From: Epichloe hybrida
Lineage: Eukaryota; Ascomycota; Sordariomycetes; Hypocreales; Clavicipitaceae
Direction: 5' to 3'
NCBI GenBank assembly: GCA_019022495.1
Contig: JAFEKR010000002.1
Coordinates: 1,240,001-1,304,000 of the forward strand
Length of the DNA: 64,000 bases
Part shown: positions 33,813 to 46,347 of the stretch, one piece after another
How the letters are laid out: the number at the start of each line of letters is the position of its first letter
Position numbering within the stretch: the first letter of the stretch is position 1
The notes under the pieces: generated by a model
Databases searched by the model: none
What the model was told of the DNA's origin: nothing
Seen by the model: only the letters and a program-made list of their open reading frames with translations
Position numbers and translations under genes: made by a program

Positions 33813-36245
33813 ATCAGATTTTAGGAAGCGCTAATTTTAGTGTATTTTAACCCACTTACGTATCTTAGAGTGAAGACAGATATATTTAGATATGTGATTA
33901 GGGCTATACTTATAATATTAGTGCTAGGTCACTAGCACCTAGTTATGTTTATGTTAAGAAAGATAACTAATACTAAATTATGATATTTAATACCTAATAG
34001 TAAATTATTAGCTATCTAAGAGGCTTTTCGTATATAGAGACACTATCTTGCTTATTTAGCTTATATAATTAAAGTTATTATAGATTATTTAAACTATAAG
34101 TACCTTACTACAAAGCCTAAGCTTACTAGTAAGTAGGTAACTATGCTTAATAAGCTTTATCCTTTTAATTTTAAGATTATGTATTATATAAGGAAATTAA
34201 ATCCTACTAACTTACTTTTAAGAAGACTAGATTTTATAAGTAAGGCAAGGAAAGAGAAAGTAGTAATTACATAACTTCCTACCTTTTTATCTAAATTTAT
34301 AGATACTAAGAGATAGGAACACTATGGCAAAATTATTAATGCTATAGGCTCTACGAAAATATTACTTAATATAACTAATAGTTAGTTATAATAACGCTAC
34401 GATAATACTACTAATATCTAGGGTTTTAAAAAATCGTAACTTAACTATATTCCTAAAGAACCTAATAATCTAGATAATCTTAGAAGAGTTATATTAGTAA
34501 GGTTATTTAATACTTTTTATACTTTAGTTAATAAGTAATAAGCTAGCTATAGTAATACTATTAGTACCTAGTGCATGCATTGTTTATTACTTAATTATTT
34601 TAATTTTCCTATTAGACTAGCTATTACTAATAGGGATAGACTAGCATAGGTTATTACTAGTAAGCAGCGAGGGCGCCCCTTAAAAACGTTACTTATCTAT
34701 ATCCCTATAAGACTAGAAGCATTTATTAAACTAATTACTTATAGAGATATTATAGCTAGGATTTAATCTATTTAAAGAATCTCTTCTAAGTTTAAATCTA
34801 ACTTTTTAGAAAAGAGCTTAGAATTAAAACCCTTAATTTAAGTCTTATTATATAAAGCATAGTAAGGCAATGACTTTACTATAGGTTAATTAAAGTTACT
34901 TAAAAGCAGTGATTTAGCTATATCCTAGATATAGTTAATTAGACTCTCTAAGCTATTAATATTTAAGAATTATATTTTTATTCCTCTAGGTATAAGGAAA
35001 GAAATTTTATTACTAACTTATAATAACCTTACTACTAGGCACTAAGGAGTAAGTAAAACTCTTTATTAGATTATAAACTAATATTATTAGCTAATAATAA
35101 AGAAAGATATAAAGGTATATATTAGTACTTATATAAATTATTAGACTTTAAAACTAAGGCATTATAAACTATATAGTAAGCTAGCTACGTTACTAGTGCC
35201 TAATTACCTCTTTTAAGAATTATTAATGGATTTTATTACTAGACTTTTACTAGTGAAAGATTTAAATTAAACCTATAATGTAATTTTAGTTATTATTAAC
35301 TGTTTTATAAAATATGGTATTTACATCCCTGTTTTAACGTGACTAACTAGTAATAGGCTAGTAACTATGTTCTTAGAATATGTTTTTAAAGACTATAAAG
35401 CCCTAGAAGGTATTATAATAAACTAAGGTTTTACATTTACTAGTGGTTTCTAGATAACTTTTTATTATTTTCTTATAATAAAGCAATTACTTAGCACTAC
35501 TTTTTACCCCTAGATAGACAGTTAAATAGAACGTTTAAACTAGGTCTTAGAACATTATTTAAGGGCTTTTGCTTATACTAAATAGACTAATTAGGCAAAT
35601 AACCTATTAATAGCGTAATTTACGTATAATATAAGTAATTACTTAACGCATAGCTACACACTAGTAAAGGCATTATAAGGTTATAATCCTAGAGGTCTAT
35701 AGTAAGTAGTAGTAAATATCCCTTTAGTAAATAATTAAGCTAAAAGTAAGATTTTAGCACTAAGAGAGAAGTATACTATAATTAAGTAGCTTTTAAGTAA
35801 CTTATAGACTTAGTATAAAAAATATTATAACTAGAAGAGAACTTTAATAAGGTTTAAAGTTAGTAACTATGTTTTATTATTAATAAAAAACATTAACCTA
35901 AGACGCCCTAGTAAGAAGCTAGCTATAAAGTATCTAGGCCCCTATAAGATTAAAAAGGCAATTAGAAGTTATAGATTAGTATATTAATTAAAATTACTAC
36001 CTAGGACTTAATTATATAATATATTTAATATTACTAGTCTTAAACCTTTTAAAGGGAACCTAATAGATATAGAAGATATATCCTTACTATAAGATACTAT
36101 TAAAGATGATAAATAAGAGTTTAAAGTTAAGAGAATTATTTTATATTACTATAATAGAAAGCATTATAAATATCTAGTTAAATAGAAGGGCTATAATACT
36201 TTAGAGAATTTATAGGTATTAAAAAGGGATTTTATTACTAGAGAA
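33813..36245 (+). mobile_element. RIP-degraded Ty3/gypsy chromovirus polyprotein, 5'-truncated
   Basis: One reading frame carries a recognisable gypsy polyprotein across about 2.4 kb, broken only by stop codons. In order it shows the end of reverse transcriptase and RNase H (about 33813-34240, with LVYFNP, RHYL, and RKLNPTNLLLRRLDF). An integrase H2C2-type zinc-binding region follows (about 35010-35150). The integrase core (about 35215-35590) contains ELLMDFIT, YNVILVIINCF and LSTTFYP; the equivalents of DRG and TDGQTER are altered by stops. A chromodomain lies at about 36129-36240 (HYKYLVK then KGYNTLENL). The 5' half (gag, protease, most of RT) and 5' LTR are missing at the island edge. No product can be made. 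Confidence 0.88.
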
Positions 36246-38202
36246 ATTATTAATAACTATAAGTAATAGCTAAGTAGTAAAGTTAATATAAGGTAGTTAT
36301 GTTTTATAACTTAATATACTAAAGATATTAGAAAATAAAGTTAATTTACTTAGATAACTTAAATAATCTATTATATAGCTACTAAGCACTTATCCCTTTA
36401 TAATAGAGTTAGCCCTTAAGACTACTAGTCCCTTATTATTATTAGTAGCTATAGAAGCTATAGAGAAAGAGGCCTTAGGAGTATCTTTATTATTAAAATC
36501 CCTCTCTCTATATATATAAACCTAAAGTATACTAAGGAGCTTAATAAGACTAATATGTTTAGGTAAATTAATAGTATTTAGTGTAAACTACTAGTAAGTT
36601 AGTTAAGCATTAGCTATATATATTAAGAAAGCTTACCTTTAGGATATTTTAGGCTATAAAGTAAAGATAGTTTATAATATTAATCTAAGTCTCTAGATTT
36701 ATAGTATTACTTAGTAGCGCTATTATAGTGTGTTTATTATATTTTACCTTATAAGTAATATTAGTAAATATTTAAGCGTAGTAAATATAACTATACTTAT
36801 TAGAATTTTTATAAACTAGGATAGTATTTTATAGCTTTTTCTTTATTTTTATAATAGGCTAGTAGTAAGTTAGTAGTAATCTAGTGTCTAGGAAATAGGA
36901 TTATACTTACTTTATTTTAATAGTAGTAGCTACCTTTAGAAGTAGCTTTAATAAGTTTAAATAGCCTATTATAAAGCTATATAATTTAAGCTAAAGTCTA
37001 GTAGTGTATTAGTAATAACTAGGTAAATTTTAGTTAAGAAAGATATACTATAATATAGTTTTTATTATTTTAGAAGTAATAAGTATATTTTATTAAATAG
37101 CCTATTAAATATTAGCTATAAAGAAGTAGTAAGTAAGTAAAGATATTATACTTAAAGACTTATTATATTTAGCTAGGAAGGTTTTTTTATTAATAAGGTA
37201 TTTTAAAATCTTATAGGTATTTTTTTTTAGGAGGATATTTTATATTACTACTTACTAATAATAGCGTATATATAGAATTTTCTTTAAAGTTATTTTACTA
37301 GTAGTAAGTTAGAAATAGAGACACTATAAGGATATAATAAACTTATAATAAGATTTTAGAAGAAGTTTACTTTTAGGGAGACTTTATAAGAGATTTCTTA
37401 GTTAATAGATTTTCTTAAGATGTTAATAAAGGCAAAGTTTAAGTATAAGACTTAGACATAGTAAACTAGCTATAAGTTAGCTATAATAGACTAGATAAGG
37501 AAGTTATGCTAATAAGAGTATAAACTTATAAGCTAGATAAGGGTAAGAAACTAAGATAAATAAGGATAGATAATAATAATAATTAAGGACTAAAAGAGGT
37601 TAGTAATTACTAAGTAATAGTAGTAAGAGAGCTATTACTTAGCTAGTAAGGGTAACTTATAAGGTTAAGGGATATTATAAAAAAAAGGAAGAGTATAAAA
37701 GGGGGGAAAAATCAGTCTTTTTTATATTAACCCTAGACCCCTTAAGTAATTTAATACACCGCGTATAGGTGATTTATAAATCACAATAATAACTATTAGC
37801 ACTGCTAAACGCACATATGCCTAATAGCTATAAGCTTATAGTAACTATAATATAAGCCCTTTAGTTAGACTATTTAAAACCCTAGCATTAGGTACCTTAT
37901 TTATTTAACTAATTATAAAAATTAACATAGGTTATCTATATTGTTTTTTCTAGCTATATAATAGGCAATAACATTTGTTTTGCTATAGTAAAGCCATGTG
38001 TAAGCTACTATTAGAATATTACTAACTATAATAAGGGGTTATTTTTAATTAGTGGCATTATTATTATTATTTCTTTTTATTTACCTACGTGTCTAAATAT
38101 AAGGTGCCTTATCTTATTTTTCCTTGTAAAGCTCTAATATAATAACTATACCTTAAGTAAGTAGCTTATTTTATAAATAAGGTTAATTATATATAAGGGG
38201 GG
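36246..38202. other. Unassigned AT-rich repeat sequence
   Basis: RIP-like sequence between the chromodomain and a putative LTR. It may be 3' untranslated sequence of the gypsy element or a nested insertion. No protein motif is readable in any frame I checked. Confidence 0.4.
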
Positions 38203-38477
38203 TATTATATTAGGAGCGTAAAGGTTAAAGATAGGATATTTATTAAAGTAAGTCTTTAGAGAACCTTTAGGCTATATAAATAATAAAGAGGCTAGCTAGC
38301 TATAAGATAGCTACGTGCTTATAGAGCAAGGTATTTATTAAAGACTACGCATATTATTAGTGCTAGGTTAGAGATTAAAACCTTCACGCACCTGCCCCTA
38401 GCTAGTATCTATCTAGCAGTGACTGCGATAGTCTTAGCTATCACTTCGTTCTTAACCTTTCGGTCTAAGCCGTGACA
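38203..38477 (+). repeat. Putative LTR (275 bp) after a polypurine tract
   Basis: An AAGGGGGG polypurine tract (38195-38202) is followed by TATTATATTAGGAGCG, compatible with a RIP-altered TGT... LTR start. The segment ends GCCGTGACA, giving a TG..CA-like pair of ends. The second half is much less AT-biased than its surroundings. The position suggests the 3' LTR of the gypsy element, but no partner copy is in the window to prove it. Confidence 0.45.
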
Positions 38478-39365
38478 GATAGCCCTTTTTTATAAAGGGG
38501 CTAGGGAAGATAAGCTATTAGTAAAGAATAGTAAGGTAAAGGAAAAAATGGAAAAGATACTAGTAAAGAGAAAGTAAGGGAGACTAAGGAAAAGCCTTAT
38601 AGTTTAATTTATATTAATAAGAGTATAAAAAAGCCTATAAAGGCTATTAAAGCTAAAGGTAATTCTATAGGAAGCTATAGAGTTAAAGAACTTATAGCTT
38701 ACCTTAAGGTAATAAAAGCTACCCTTATAGGAAGCTATAAAGCTAATTACCTTAAGGTAGTAAAAGTAAAGGTAATTAGGGCCTAGGCTTATAATCCTAA
38801 TAAAGCTATTAGACTTATAAATCTCCTTATCTTTATTAATAAAGACTAAGAGAAAGTATTATTTAAAGAGATTATAGCTAGAGAAATACTAAATATAATA
38901 TTTCTTATAGTAAAAGAAAAGGCTAATTAAAAGCTTACCCTTTAACTTTACTAAGAAGGAAAGATTATAACCCTAGGAAGCCCCTTTAAATAATCTAACT
39001 AAGCTAAGATTAATACCCTATAAGCTTATAATATATTTAGGTTTATAATATTTAATCTAGTAAAGTATAGAGGCTATAGGATCTTTAATTCTTATATAGT
39101 CTAAGAGATTAAGGGTAAAGGGACTAAATCACTATATAAGAAATTATGCCTTATTATGTAAGGGTATAATAATAAGGGAAAGGAAGCTATCTTAACCTAA
39201 TTACTAATAATATAGTAATTAAGCTAATAGATTATTATAGCCCTTACCTTATTATTAAGGCAAAGAGAAATCTATCTTTAGTTATAAGACATTATATAAG
39301 CTTAAGTTTAATCTTATATAACCCTAAATAAGCTAATTATTATAAGGTTACCTAAGCAAATTATA
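38478..39365. other. Unassigned AT-rich repeat sequence upstream of copia RT
   Basis: Lysine-codon-rich, stop-riddled sequence. By position it could encode the upstream part of the copia-like polyprotein, but no motif is readable. Confidence 0.35.
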
Positions 39366-40535
39366 CACCTCTTTCTAGAAGGCATAGTAATAAAGGTAAT
39401 TAAACCTCTTTACAAAATTATAAAGGCTAGAACCCACTAGTAAGTAATGTACTTTTATTACCATAGGGATAACCTTAAGATAATAACCTTAATGTATAAT
39501 CCTTACTTACTAATTATAGCCCTAAATAATAAGAACCTCTTTAGAATTATAAGAATATAAATAGATAATATGCTAGGCCTTAGTAATAATAACTTCTTTA
39601 AGAAAGAAAAAAGGGAGCTCTAGAAGGCAAAGTTTATAGCTAAAGAAAAACAATACCTAATAACTATAAATCCCCTTATCTTTAATAAATATATCCTAAC
39701 CTAAAACGCTAATAATTCGCTAACCCTAACCTAAAAAGGCTAAAGTTAGAAGATTAAGGAAATTAACTTATAATTACTAATAGCAAAGTAAGATTATGTA
39801 AAGCAAAGAGCCTAAGGGAGTTATATTATAATAGTCTATTAACTAGAAGTATCTTATAACCTATTAATTACTATATAACACTAAGAACCCTTTACTAATA
39901 ACATCTTATAACTTAATAAACGCCTTAAGTAGTAAGTTAAGCATTAGTAATAGGGATTATAGTATATCCCCTTAACTCTTAAAGAGGTAAAGCTCTTTAT
40001 ATTTATAAATAAGTCTCTTACTAATAATAAAGACCTAAGCTTATAAATTAGTTATATTATTATAATTAGTAATAAGATAATAAAAGAGAATAATACCTTT
40101 ACTTTAAGAGAGAATATTATTATATATAGCTTTATAAAGAGCAAATATGTAACCTATAGTGCACTTATATCTAAGCTATATAGCATGGTTTAAGGCACTA
40201 ATATTGTGTACGCAATATCTATAACCCTTTATTAAATTATAAACTAATTAAAGATACCTTAAATACTAATAACCCTTTATATAGACTCTTTCTTATTATA
40301 TAAATGCCTTATAAAGCTAGGCATAATAAAAGAGAAGTAGCTTATAATTAACATTATAGCTCTCTAATAGTTATATAAGAGAAGAAGAGAAGAGAGATCT
40401 ATAAAGTTAGGTGAATTAACAGTGGCAATAACCTAGCTAATATAATAATAAAGGCATTACTAAATTTAGCCCTTTTAACCTTAATTAATTTAAATAAATT
40501 AACAATTTATATAAAAGGCTAGGTTAAGAGACTTA
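39366..40535 (+). mobile_element. RIP-degraded Ty1/copia-like RT and RNase H
   Basis: A single frame, with stops but no obvious frame change, shows the last part of a copia-type reverse transcriptase (FLEGIVIKVIKPLYKIIKA, then MYNPYLLI). It continues into RNase H: NNKDLSLQISYIIII, then KSKYV..SALISKLYSMV, the counterpart of the family's KCKRVTRSVLASELY block. The C-terminal part with the counterpart of the WxxGxxNPADAMTK segment is at about 40420-40530. Assignment to Ty1/copia rests on my recognition of this RNase H pattern in fungal polyproteins. Confidence 0.7.
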
Positions 40536-40594
40536 TAAGGTAAGTCAAAGGGGAGAATTAATATAATAGGTATGTAAGTATAGATTATAGTAAC

Positions 40595-41003
40595 CAGAGC
40601 TTTGCACTACACTACATCTTGTAGTTTTTTTTTTCTAACAAATAATTAATATCTAATCTTAGAAAATACATATAGATATAAAACTTCTATTTTTAGATAG
40701 CTAACTTAAAAACTACAGTGTAGTTATATATAAAAGTGGGTCTAAAAGTGGATCCTTTAGCCATAAATTAGAAAAACTACATTTCACTACATTTTAGTAC
40801 TTAAAAAATACTACAAATGTAGTATTTCCAATTTGTGGGCCTAGGGCCCACTTTCGGACCCACATTCATATATAGTATTTTTCTTAGAATTTTACTCTAT
40901 AGGATTACGTGATTTTTAGGATAATAACTTTAATAACTAGCTAGATATAAAATTAAACAAAAAAACTACACAAAAAACTACACTACACGAGTGTAAAGCT
41001 CTG
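40595..41003. mobile_element. hAT-type MITE, 409 bp, perfect 8-bp TSD
   Basis: The left end reads CAGAGCTTTGCACTAC and the right end GTGTAAAGCTCTG, which are inverted copies. The 8-bp sequence ATAGTAAC lies directly outside both ends (40587-40594 and 41004-41011). An 8-bp duplication with CAG..CTG ends is diagnostic of the hAT superfamily. Subterminal ACTACACTAC motifs recur inside both ends. There is no coding capacity. Confidence 0.9.
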
Positions 41004-41407
41004 ATAGTAACTAGGTTAATTAAAATAACTAAGTCTATAGTAGCTAATTAAAGCTATAAATTCTTATAAAGGGATTTACTTATATATACTTTCCTTTAAT
41101 TTAATTTTTATTATGTTTTTAGGCTCCTTTAGCTATAAAGAAAAGAGAGACTACTAGTATAGCTTCCTTTAGACCCTTAGATAATAGTTAGTTTAGCTAT
41201 AGCTAAAGTGTAGGTTTACTAAAGGGATACAATAATGCAATTAGCTACATTGTAGGCAACCCTACACCGCTTATAGTGGCTCTGCACTACTACCTTACTT
41301 TTCCCCCTTTTTGCTTACTTTCTCTCCTAGCTAGATTCCTCTCCTTCTCTCTTTTCTTAGCTATTATTATCATTAACTTTATTACTATTGTTAAATTTAA
41401 CCCTTCG

Positions 41408-42077
41408 CACTACGGATGTCTAAGTCAAAAGTCGTGTCCCCTGCACGCTGCTGCCTAGAGTGGCCTAAGGCATTAACGTAGTAGCCTAAGGCATATAAAT
41501 AGTCTAGAATAACATAAGGAAAATTAAATAAGGTATCTCTGCTATATAAACTACATATAAAAGTGACTTATCCTAGTTATTATTAGATTTTTCCTTTACA
41601 TTACTAGAATCTAAGGCATTAAGGTCATTAGGACTATTAGGACTATTAAGCTTATAAGGGTTAAAAACCTACCTTCTTTTATTATTATTAATAGCAGTAG
41701 TATCTTTATCTTTAAACTCTGATTATAAAATAACCCTTTAAACCCTCTAACTATTAGCTTAACCTTCGTAACCTTCGCGATAGTTATTATCCCCTTCTAA
41801 GCGAATTATTTTTAGCTATAGTTAAGGTTTAAGCTATTATATAATAAGCGGAGATAGAAGCAGCTAGGTAAGGGAAGTAGCTAGATAAGGCAAAAGCTAG
41901 CTAACTTTAGCAATAGTTATAGCACTAGTGGCAAAAGCAGGCAAAGAGAGGGGAACTAGAGAAGAGGTAAGCCTCTTATTTAATTTACCTAGTGAGACTA
42001 CGACCCCGCTAGCTAATTACATCCTTAACTAGGGTTGCGTGCAGGGGACACGACTTTTAACTTGGACATCCGTAGTG
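41408..42077. mobile_element. CACTA-ended inverted-repeat element, 670 bp
   Basis: Terminal inverted repeats of 41 bp: left begins CACTACGGATGTCTAAGTC and right ends GACATCCGTAGTG. The arms differ at only two positions, both transitions. Ends starting CACTA resemble the En/Spm superfamily, but the flanking trinucleotides (TCG and TAA) do not match, so no target duplication is evident. The arms are relatively GC-rich in an otherwise AT-rich block. The interior has no readable protein. Confidence 0.75.
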
Positions 42078-44253
42078 TAACGTTCCTTGGTGTAACTAAC
42101 ACTAACTTTACTATTATTTAAATATATAGCTAAGCTCTTTTCCTAGTCTTTATTCCTTTAATCCTTATAAGGCTTATAACCTTAGGGTAAGTTATTTCTA
42201 TAATATTAGGGATTCTTATATAGTTCTTTATTTTCTAAATACTTAGGCCTTTACTTACTCTTTAGTATAGCCTCTTAAAATTACTAGGCTAGTTATATAA
42301 TCTTTTCTTATATTTTCCTAGTAATAAACGTATATAGGTTAATATAGTTTTATAGCTTAGGGAGTAATTTTATAAAGAATATAAGGGTATAAGACTTTTC
42401 TAAGGCTTTTTCTAGGTATACCTCTAGTAAATCTAAGAAAATACTAAATTTAATAAGGCTCTAGCCCTTATATTACTTTATATTCTTAAGCTATATAGCT
42501 ATTTAAGTATTATAGTTTATAAAGTCCTTAAGTAATATAAGTATCTAGGTCTAGAATTTATCTTAGTTATTCTTAAGATTATCCTAGTTATTAGCCTATT
42601 ATTTATTAAGGTATTTATTCTATCTTACCCTATAGTTAGTATATATATAGTTAAGTATAAAGAGAATCTTTTAGTAATTATATTAGTATTTTTTCTTTAC
42701 CTTATTAAAGGTATAGGTCAGGTTATTTATTTATATCTTATATCTCTATAAGTTTATAAGGTATTAAAGCTTAGTAATATTCTTAACTTTAACCTCTTAG
42801 CTATTATTACTTAAGGAAGTACTAGCTTTTTACTTACTTTTCCCTTATACTTCCCTTAAGTTACCCTTAATAAAGTTAAGGAGCTTTTATTCTTACTTTT
42901 ATAGTTTTTAAAGTTTTTTTAACTAAGTAATTTACTTTAGTATTACTATAGCTTTAGTATAAAAGGTAAAGAGTCTTATTATAAGTATAGTTTTAGTAGT
43001 ATATAGTATATTTTTACCTATAGTATTACCCTTATTTAATTAGGTATAACTCTTATTTATTAAGATTAAGTTATTCTCTAATATTACTCTAGTAAATTAA
43101 GTAGTTTTCTCTCTTATATTACTCTTAGGTAACTAGTAAGAGAAGCTTTAAAATTATAAGAATAATAGTAGCTAGGTAAGAGATATAAGGGCTTTAGTAT
43201 ATTAACTAAAGCTTACTAGGTCTAAGTATATTATATATATAAGTTACTATCTTATAGCTAGTGGCTTGCTAGTGTCATGTAAACCTAGCCCTAGGGCCTC
43301 GCTAGCCCGTGAGGTGTGCTAGTGCACCTGTTATTATAAGTGAGGCCTCACACTATAGTAATAAATAAGCTCCAAGGTTATAAATATAAGGGGCTATAAG
43401 GTTAGAGTAAAGTTTACAATAAACTTTATAGCTATATTAGCATAAGATATAGTTATAATTTATAACTATAGTTAAATTTAAATTTATTTAAGTTTTACTT
43501 ATAGTATAAATTAACGTAATTCCCCTTTCCTTTATAACTATATTTATTTTATCTCTTTATATCTCTTCTATCTTATAGCTTATTACTTATACTTTAAAGC
43601 TCTAAGGTAAACTAAATATAACTTATTCTTACTTATCTCTAATTTAATTTAAATTACTAGGTAAGTTCTATGTAACTAATTAACTAATTAACCCTTAACT
43701 AATTAGATAATAGCATAGCTAAGGGTAACTAAAAGCTAGGGGCAATAACTACTAGGCTATAGAACCTTTAGGCTATCTAAAAAGCTAATAAAAATCCTAA
43801 TTAAAGGAAATTAAGAAAACTAAAGAAAATATAGAGGAATTTAAGAAAAGTAAGAATAAGAAGGGGAATAAAAGACTAGAGAAAAAGGCTAGATATTTAG
43901 AAAAGATATTAAAAAACATAGAGCTTTAATTATTTAAGCAGTTTTACCTCGTGCTTAGGAGGGGATTATATTAATATAAGGTATAAATAGATTATTAAAA
44001 AGACCTTATAAAGTTATTTTTATCTAGAATAAATTAAAACTAATTAAATAATTATAGATAAAATAATAAAGGGTTTAAAATAAATTAAATATAGTAATTT
44101 CTTATAACTTCTTTATATAATAAAAGTATAAGACTTTATATTAAATAAAAAATATTTTAGTAAAGTAAGTATTTAAGTAAATAGGTAATACCTTTAGTCT
44201 TATCTTTAAGCTAGATATTTTACTAGGGGTAGTGTTAGATATAGTAGCCTTAT
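42078..44253. other. Unassigned AT-rich repeat sequence
   Basis: RIP-like sequence with no readable motif. A short GC-richer patch at about 43260-43345 has internal inverted similarity (GCTAGTG and CTAGTGCACC) and may be a small repeat or LTR remnant. Confidence 0.4.
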
Positions 44254-44363
44254 TGTTACGTGCAGGTTTGGCACGATGTAAGGCGAATCCGTCAGAGGGG
44301 CCGACGGATCTGCTGTCGTAAAGTCATACTAAGTTCGCTATAAGAGCTACTATTAGGTATAAG
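44254..44363 (+). repeat. LTR, 5' portion (less mutated copy)
   Basis: Starts TGTTACGTGCAGGTTTGGCA and aligns without gaps over about 110 bp to 50809-50918; all differences I saw are C/T or G/A transitions. It is interrupted at 44364 by a hAT-like element. The five bases before it (CTTAT, 44249-44253) equal the five after the second LTR copy (51006-51010). Confidence 0.8.
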
Positions 44364-46347
44364 CAGAGTATTGCACTAAAACGTGTAGTGTAGTGTAGTA
44401 TTTATAGTGTAGTGTAGTAACTACACTATAAACTACACTACACTATAAGCTATACTAACTATAAAAAAAAAAAAACTATAATATATTACACTACAAATTT
44501 TTTTTCCTAAACTACACTAACTATAAACACTATAAATATAGTATTAGACTTTTTATTAGGTATTAGTATTTATAAGGTTAAAAGAAAGCTAGTTATATAA
44601 AAGCTTTTATTATTACCTATTTTATTAAATTAGTTATAGAATTTATAATATTATATGATTTTTATAATTTTATTATAACTAAGTAAGGTTATATATAATA
44701 TTATACTTTTTTAATAATACTATTTAACTTAATATTTTATTTCCCTAATATAACTTAAAGAAAAACCTTCTTATTATATTATTTACTATTTCTATAAATT
44801 ATTTTATATTTCTATAAATTATTATTATTACTTATTTTAAAAAACTATAAAAAACTACTAGTAAACTTAATATAAGTAGCTTATTATATCTTATTATAGC
44901 TTATAATAGCTTATTATAGCTTATAATAGCTTATTATAGCTTATAATAGCTTATAATAGCTTATAATAGCTTATAATAGCTTATAATAGCTTATAATAGC
45001 TTATAATAGCTTATAATAGCTTATAATAGCTTATAATAGCTTATAATACTAATATTACTAATATTACTAATATTACTAGTATTACTAAGATTACTAAGAT
45101 TACTAAGATTACTAAGATTACTAAGATTACTAAGATTACTAAGATTACTAAGATTACTAAGATTACTAAGATTACTTATAATATTATTAGTGTTAAAGTT
45201 TAATAAATAATAAATAATAAATAAATAACTTAAATATAAATACTAGTAATTATAAGTAAATTACTATAGTAAAAGCTATAGTTTTTAATAACTTAGTATT
45301 TTAAGGTTTTTAAAAATATTAATATTATAAAAATGTTTTCTCTTTTGTGATTTTTTAAAATAATAATAAATGTAAAATAATAGTAATTATAGTAATAATA
45401 GTAATTAAGGTTATAAAAGTTATTAAAGCTTTTATAATAAGTATAATATATTATATAAAACTAAGTCCTAGTATTATTTTTAAAAATAAGTTAAACTTTT
45501 TTTTTATAGCTTATTTAAGCTAAATAAGGTAATTAAAATAATACTATTAGTTATCTATTAATAAATTATAAATATTAGTCTATTATATTCTTTCTTTATA
45601 TATTATTATAATAAGATATATAAAGTTACTATATATAACTTCTTAAAGCTTTAGAATTATAAAGCTTAAAGTAATATTTAATTAGTTTAAATAGTAAATA
45701 AATAGTTTAAGCTTTTTTTAAGTTCTTATTATATTAATAATAATATTAAAGTACTAAGTATATATTCTATTAACTTTTATATATTGATTTAGATTTCTAA
45801 TTTAATTTAATTATATTAGTTTAGGGTATTTTTTAATTAAATTAATAATAAAAATATAAAATAATTAATAATAATAGTAAATAAAATAATTAGAAGGTTT
45901 TTCTTAAAGTTATATTAGTAAAATAAAGTAATAAGTATAATAGTATTATTAAAAAGGTATAATATTATAAATAACCCTATTTATAGTAAAATTCTTAAAA
46001 AAAAGTAAATATTATAAATTCTATAACTAATTAAGTAAAATAGGTAATAATAAAAGCTTCTATATAACTAGCTTTCTTTTAATCCTTATAATAACATTAT
46101 ATAATAAAAAGGCTTACTTTTTTTTTTACTAACACTATATTATAGTTTTTGTAGTTAGTGTAGTTAGTAATTACACTAACTATAAAAAAAAAAAACTACA
46201 CTATACTAACTATAAAAAAAAAAAACTATAATACACTATACTATAAAAAAAAAAACTACACTACACTAACTATAAGAAAAAAAAACTACACTATAAATAC
46301 AAATTTTTCCTAAAAACTACACTAACTACACTACAAACAATACTCTA
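44364..46347 (+). mobile_element. hAT-like element, copy A (1,984 bp)
   Basis: The left end is CAGAGTATTGCACTAAAACG and the right end ACAAACAATACTCTA (the last base probably a RIP-altered G). Several subterminal blocks of GTAGTGTAGT/ACTACACTAC and A- or T-runs lie near both ends. The interior has a 10-bp array (CTTATAATAG, about 44880-45048) and then a 9-bp array (ATTACTAAG, about 45050-45180). Flanking octamers GGTATAAG and GTAATAAG match at 6 of 8 positions. No transposase frame survives. Confidence 0.85.

Noticed and set aside
41276..41458. 60-codon hydrophobic frame in the AT-rich island
   Set aside because: The only notable frame in the island; its Leu/Phe/Ile-rich translation is expected from T-rich sequence, and it runs into the left arm of the CACTA-ended element.
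44880..45180. Possible CRISPR-like or centromeric satellite array
   Set aside because: The 10-bp and 9-bp units are contiguous with no spacers, and both lie inside a hAT-like element that has a second copy with different array lengths.
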